Shown in pieces: positions 34,355 to 37,769 of a DNA stretch of 37,769 nucleotides (position 1 is the stretch's first letter; each line of letters begins with the position of its first letter). The position numbers and the translations under genes were made by a program. Source of the DNA: Candidatus Acidiferrales bacterium (GTDB lineage Bacteria > Acidobacteriota > Terriglobia > Acidiferrales > UBA7541); assembly GCA_030038535.1 (NCBI GenBank), contig JASHSV010000025.1, forward strand, positions 1 to 37,769, in the 5' to 3' direction. The notes under the pieces are model-generated. The model made no database searches and was not told the DNA's origin. It saw only the letters and a program-made list of their open reading frames with translations.

Positions 34355-36604
34355 GTGCGAAAAATCCGGTTGCGGACCAAATTTCTGCTTTCCCTTTTGG
34401 CGGTCTCGGTTGCGCTCACCGCAGCGACCCTCTTGATTGTCCGCTTCAGCGTCCAGAAGCAAATCCGCCAAACCATCGCTGACGACCTGCAAACCTCCGT
34501 CAACATCTATCGCAGTTTCGAGCTCCAGCGTGAAATCTCCATCACTCACTCGGCCGAACTGGTGGCCAATCTTCCGCTCGTCCGCGCCCTGATGACCACG
34601 CAGGACCCCGCCACCATCCAGGACGCATCGGAAGGCATCTGGCGCCTCAGCGGCAGCGATCTGCTCATCCTCGCCGGGCGCGATGGCGATGTGCTCGGAC
34701 TACGCACTCGCGACTTCGTGCTCACCCTCCCGGTTGCGCAGGGGCTCTTCCGCGACTCGCTCCGCAAGGGCGAGCCGCGCGACTGGTGGTTCGGCGGCGG
34801 CCGGCTGTATCAGGTGTGGATGCAGACGATTTATTTCGGCGAGTCCTCCAACAATCGCATCACGGGATACTTGGCCCTGGGCCACGAAGTCGGCCCCAGC
34901 GCCGCTCGCGACCTCAGCACCATCACCGCCAGCGAAGTTGCCTTCCTTTCTTCGACTACCGTTGTCGCCAGCACGCTCACCGCCGAGCAGCAATCCGACC
35001 TGGTTAAGCAGATCTGGCGATCTGACGCGCCTCCCAGCAACAGCTCCCAGGAAGTGCAGCTTGGCAAAGAGCACTACCTGGTCCGCACCGTCAACCTCTC
35101 GCCGGGCAGTTCGCCCGCGATATCTCTCAGCGTTCTCAAATCGTTCGACAAGGCCACTGCCTTCGTCAGCGAGCTGAATCGCGTCCTCTTTGGTATCGGA
35201 CTGCTCAGTGTTTTCCTCGGCGGAGGGCTGGTGTTTGTCCTTTCGGACACCTTCACCAAGCCGCTGGCCGGTTTGGTCGACGGCGTACGCGCCCTCGAGC
35301 AAGGCGACTTTAATTTTCCTCTCGACACCGTGCATGGTGGCGAAGTCGCAGAAGTCACCGGTGCATTCGACCGCATGCGGACCAGCATCCGCAAAGCCCA
35401 GGTCGAGCAGAAGCAGCTCGAAGAGCGCTTTCGTCAGGCCCATAAAATGGAGGCCGTCGGACGTCTCGCGGGCGGAGTGGCCCACGACTTCAATAACCTG
35501 CTCACCGTGATTCGCGGCCACTGCGACCTTCTGGTTGACTCGACTCCTGCCGAAGACCCGCATCGCCACAATGTCGAGCAGATTCAGAAGGCCGCCGGCC
35601 GCGCCGTCAGCATGACTCGCCAGCTCCTGGCTTTCAGCCGCATGCAGGTGCTTCAGCCGCGTGTCCTGGGCCTGAACGCCATCATCGCCGATATGGCTAA
35701 AATGCTGCCCCGGCTCATCGGCGAACACATCGAATACATCTTTCAGCCCGCCGCCGACTTGGCCAACGTTAAGGCCGACCCGGGACAGATCGAGCAGGTC
35801 CTTCTGAACCTCGTGGTGAACGCGCGCGACGCCATGCCGGGCGGAGGCACGCTCACCGTCCGTACGCAGAACGTCGCCATGACCGACGTGGAAGCCCGCA
35901 AGCGCCCGCCCATGACTCCCGGCCGCTACGTCCTGCTTTCCGTCTCCAACACCGGCCACGGCATGAGCGCCGAAATCAAGTCGCACATCTTCGAGCCCTT
36001 CTACACCACTAAGGAAGCGGGCAAGGGCACTGGTCTCGGCCTCGCCACCGTTTATGGCGTGGTAAAGCAAAGCGGCGGTTACATCTGGGTGGAGAGCGCT
36101 CCCGGCAAAGGCGCGACGTTCGAGATTTACTTGCCGCAAGCCGTCGAAACCACTGCCGACAAGGATGCCGAGGCCAAGCCTGCGCCGCTTCCGCGCGGCA
36201 CGGAAACTGTCCTCGTGGTTGAAGACGAAGAAGGCGTTCGCGAGCTGGCCTGTGAGTTCCTCAAACTGAACGGTTACACGGTCCTCGAAGCCTCCAATGG
36301 CGCGGAAGCGCTGGTCGTCGCCAAGCGCCACTCCGGCGCCATCCACGTCCTCGTGAGCGACATGATCATGCCGCGCATGGGCGGACTCGAGCTCGTCGAG
36401 AAAATGAAGACCGTCCGTCCTCTCGCCAAGATCGTGCTTATGTCCGGTTATTCCGAATACAGCGCGGCAACTTCTTCCAGCTCGCAAACCCAGCCCGTGA
36501 TGGTGCAGAAGCCGTTCACACAGGGCTCCCTGGTCGCTGCCGTCCGCGAGGCCCTCGACAGGAAATCCGCGCCCAATGGTTTGCCCCGCGGGCCGGCCAA
36601 CTGA
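34355..36604 (+). CDS. Hybrid sensor histidine kinase with C-terminal receiver domain
   Basis: The 749-residue protein begins with GTG at 34355. The layout is: membrane helix 1 (about 11-31), periplasmic sensor of about 245 residues, helix 2 (about 281-303), HAMP (about 304-358, TKPLAGLVDGVRALEQGDF), HisKA with phospho-acceptor His377 in GGVAHDFNNLLTVI, and HATPase_c with NLVVNARDAMPGGG and GTGLGLATVYG. A receiver domain (about 622-740) has acidic residues VVEDEE, phospho-acceptor Asp669 in VSDMIMPRMGG and Lys in VQKPF. The AHDFNNLL kinase type coupled to a C-terminal receiver is common in Acidobacteriota and Deltaproteobacteria. No separate response regulator gene is adjacent, so the output is unknown. 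The porin-like gene follows after 71 bases. Confidence 0.92.
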   Translation: MRKIRLRTKFLLSLLAVSVALTAATLLIVRFSVQKQIRQTIADDLQTSVNIYRSFELQREISITHSAELVANLPLVRALMTTQDPATIQDASEGIWRLSGSDLLILAGRDGDVLGLRTRDFVLTLPVAQGLFRDSLRKGEPRDWWFGGGRLYQVWMQTIYFGESSNNRITGYLALGHEVGPSAARDLSTITASEVAFLSSTTVVASTLTAEQQSDLVKQIWRSDAPPSNSSQEVQLGKEHYLVRTVNLSPGSSPAISLSVLKSFDKATAFVSELNRVLFGIGLLSVFLGGGLVFVLSDTFTKPLAGLVDGVRALEQGDFNFPLDTVHGGEVAEVTGAFDRMRTSIRKAQVEQKQLEERFRQAHKMEAVGRLAGGVAHDFNNLLTVIRGHCDLLVDSTPAEDPHRHNVEQIQKAAGRAVSMTRQLLAFSRMQVLQPRVLGLNAIIADMAKMLPRLIGEHIEYIFQPAADLANVKADPGQIEQVLLNLVVNARDAMPGGGTLTVRTQNVAMTDVEARKRPPMTPGRYVLLSVSNTGHGMSAEIKSHIFEPFYTTKEAGKGTGLGLATVYGVVKQSGGYIWVESAPGKGATFEIYLPQAVETTADKDAEAKPAPLPRGTETVLVVEDEEGVRELACEFLKLNGYTVLEASNGAEALVVAKRHSGAIHVLVSDMIMPRMGGLELVEKMKTVRPLAKIVLMSGYSEYSAATSSSSQTQPVMVQKPFTQGSLVAAVREALDRKSAPNGLPRGPAN

Positions 36605-36675
36605 GCCGATCTCGCTCCAGTTCTCACGCCCGTGCATCGATTCCAATCACAACCAATCAGCGCAAGGAGACAGCC

Positions 36676-37769
36676 ATGCCGATTCGCCTAGCCCCCAGCT
36701 TCCAGGCCGCCGTGCGCGCGGCAGGTGTGGTGCTTCTGCTCGCCGCAGCGCCGCTTGGCGCCCAGCAACCAGCGCCGCCTGCGCCTGCGTCGGCGGCCGC
36801 CCCTGCTCCGCCGGCGCATTCCTCCGCGGCACAATTGCGCCGTGTCGCCGACGCGCTCGCCGCTCTCCAAACTCGCATCGAGGACCTCACAACGCAGGTT
36901 GCCGATATGCGCGCCGAGCAGCAGCGCAGTCGCCTGGAGTCCGCCGAGCTTCGCCATCAAGTTGAGCTCCTCCGCGGCCAGCTTGGTGCCGCCCAGGTCC
37001 GCAACGCTGCCTATGTGGTTCCCTCACAGCAGCAGGCTCCCGGTCCGCCTCTGCCCGGCGGCCAGCAGTCCTCCGCGGCCGCGGGCGCCGAATCCGTGCA
37101 GGACCTTTCCCAGCGCCTCTCGCAATTGGAAGAGGATCAGCAGCTCACCGATGCGAAGCTCGACGACCAGTATCAGTCCAAGGTCGAAAGCTCCTCGAAA
37201 TACCGCCTGCGTCTCAGTGGCCTCGTCCTTCTCAACCTCTTCGACAACCGCGGCAACGTGGACATTCTCGACTTCCCTCAGATGGCCGAAGAACCCGACC
37301 CCGTTGAATCCCGCGGCGCGTTTGCCGGCACCCTCCGTCAATCGCAAATCGGTGTCGAGGCCTTTGGCCCCGATATCTTCGGCGCCCGCACCAGCGCCGA
37401 CGTCCAATTCGATTTTGCCGGCGGCTTTCTCGATGCGCCCAACGGCGCGGAATTCGGAATTATGAGGCTCCGCACCGGCACAATCCGCTTCGACTGGGCG
37501 AATACCTCCATCGTCGCCGGGCAGGACAGCCTCTTCATCGCCCCGCTCACGCCTACTTCCATGGCTTCCATCGCCATTCCCGCGCTTTCCCAATCAGGAA
37601 ATCTATGGACCTGGACGCCACAGCTTCGTGTCGAGCATCGCATCGTGATTTCCGATAACACCAGCTTTCAGATCCAGGGCGGAATTCTCGATTCCTGGTC
37701 CGGCGACGTTCCTCCCGACTTTTACGAACGTTATCCCACTTGGGGCGAAGAATCCGGCCAGCCCGCCTA
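36676..37769 (+). CDS. Coiled-coil-anchored outer-membrane beta-barrel protein (porin-like, 3' partial)
   Basis: The frame starts at ATG 36676 with AAGGAG (36664-36669) upstream and stays open to the window end (at least 364 residues). It has a signal peptide (AAVRAAGVVLLLAAAPLGAQ, cleavage near residue 34) and a Pro/Ala linker. Coiled-coil segments follow: LAALQTRIEDLTTQVADMRA (about 60-105) and QDLSQRLSQLEEDQQLTDAK (about 140-165). Barrel strands then begin, such as YRLRLSGLVLLNLF, QIGVEAFGPDIFGAR and TIRFDWANTSIVAGQ. This plan resembles DcaP-like and other trimeric porins with an N-terminal periplasmic coiled coil. It lies 71 bases downstream of the hybrid histidine kinase in the same direction, so co-transcription is possible. 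Confidence 0.75.
   Translation, partial: MPIRLAPSFQAAVRAAGVVLLLAAAPLGAQQPAPPAPASAAAPAPPAHSSAAQLRRVADALAALQTRIEDLTTQVADMRAEQQRSRLESAELRHQVELLRGQLGAAQVRNAAYVVPSQQQAPGPPLPGGQQSSAAAGAESVQDLSQRLSQLEEDQQLTDAKLDDQYQSKVESSSKYRLRLSGLVLLNLFDNRGNVDILDFPQMAEEPDPVESRGAFAGTLRQSQIGVEAFGPDIFGARTSADVQFDFAGGFLDAPNGAEFGIMRLRTGTIRFDWANTSIVAGQDSLFIAPLTPTSMASIAIPALSQSGNLWTWTPQLRVEHRIVISDNTSFQIQGGILDSWSGDVPPDFYERYPTWGEESGQPA

Noticed and set aside
34700-36646. A 648-codon antisense frame opposite the histidine kinase gene
   Set aside because: Composition is unlike a protein, no motif is present, and the sense strand encodes an intact hybrid kinase.
1-37769. CRISPR arrays, insertion sequences, phage genes or an rRNA operon
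   Set aside because: I saw no regularly spaced repeats, no transposase or integrase motifs and no rRNA sequence; the only long repeat is the inverted pair at the paralogue 3' ends.

Overview
The window looks like a piece of a chromosome from a member of the Acidobacteriota (Solibacter/Koribacter-like). I infer this from the high GC content, an Oar-like TonB-dependent receptor with an N-terminal carboxypeptidase-regulatory domain, a one-component winged-helix regulator and a Ser/Thr kinase that both carry long TPR-rich tails, a double PilZ protein, and many exported proteins of families common in that phylum. No marker gene fixes the taxonomy. The only RNA gene is a tRNA-Pro(UGG).

Region 1 (1-3.4 kb): the end of a retropepsin-like/NTF2-like fusion gene, a MacB-type ABC permease/ATPase pair on the minus strand, and a small membrane-anchored cupredoxin-like protein.

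Region 2 (3.5-15.2 kb) is the most interesting part: a probable oxalate uptake and oxidation locus. On the minus strand a GntR/FCD repressor gene, three subunits of a thiamine-pyrophosphate 2-oxoacid:ferredoxin oxidoreductase, and an OFA-family oxalate/formate-type antiporter form one unit. The alpha subunit has the YPIRP motif and an R-x2-D-x4-F switch loop expected for oxalate oxidoreductase rather than pyruvate:ferredoxin oxidoreductase. The transporter has an Arg/Lys pair spaced as in OxlT. A 25-bp palindrome sits between a TTGACA-type promoter and the repressor start. A 21-bp palindrome with the same 11-base core TGGTCTGACCA sits at the same distance behind a TTGACA box about 11.5 kb away, upstream of an OprP/O-like porin gene. 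I infer that the porin, and perhaps the cysteine-rich beta-propeller lipoprotein and LVIVD-like protein after it, belong to the same regulon: outer-membrane pore, inner-membrane antiporter, cytoplasmic oxidation to CO2 with reduction of ferredoxin.

Region 3 (15.3-22.3 kb): mixed genes, namely a GNAT acetyltransferase overlapping a DUF3224-like exported protein, an LCM-type methyltransferase, an exported CheR-like methyltransferase, an APC permease, a PilZ-zinc-ribbon-PilZ protein, and two gene relics (one the C-terminus of a cyclopropane fatty acid synthase).

Region 4 (22.3-31.6 kb): a TonB-dependent receptor gene flanked by two inverted paralogues. One joins a DNA-binding winged helix to a membrane/TPR tail; the other joins a Ser/Thr kinase to the same kind of tail. 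Their last 264 nt are 97% identical, with a stretch of about 200 nt holding one mismatch, which points to recent gene conversion.

Region 5 (31.6-37.8 kb): tRNA-Pro with a decayed partial copy of its 3' end, a family-2 O-methyltransferase, an NTF2-like/GNAT fusion, a hybrid sensor histidine kinase, and the start of a coiled-coil-anchored outer-membrane barrel cut by the window end.
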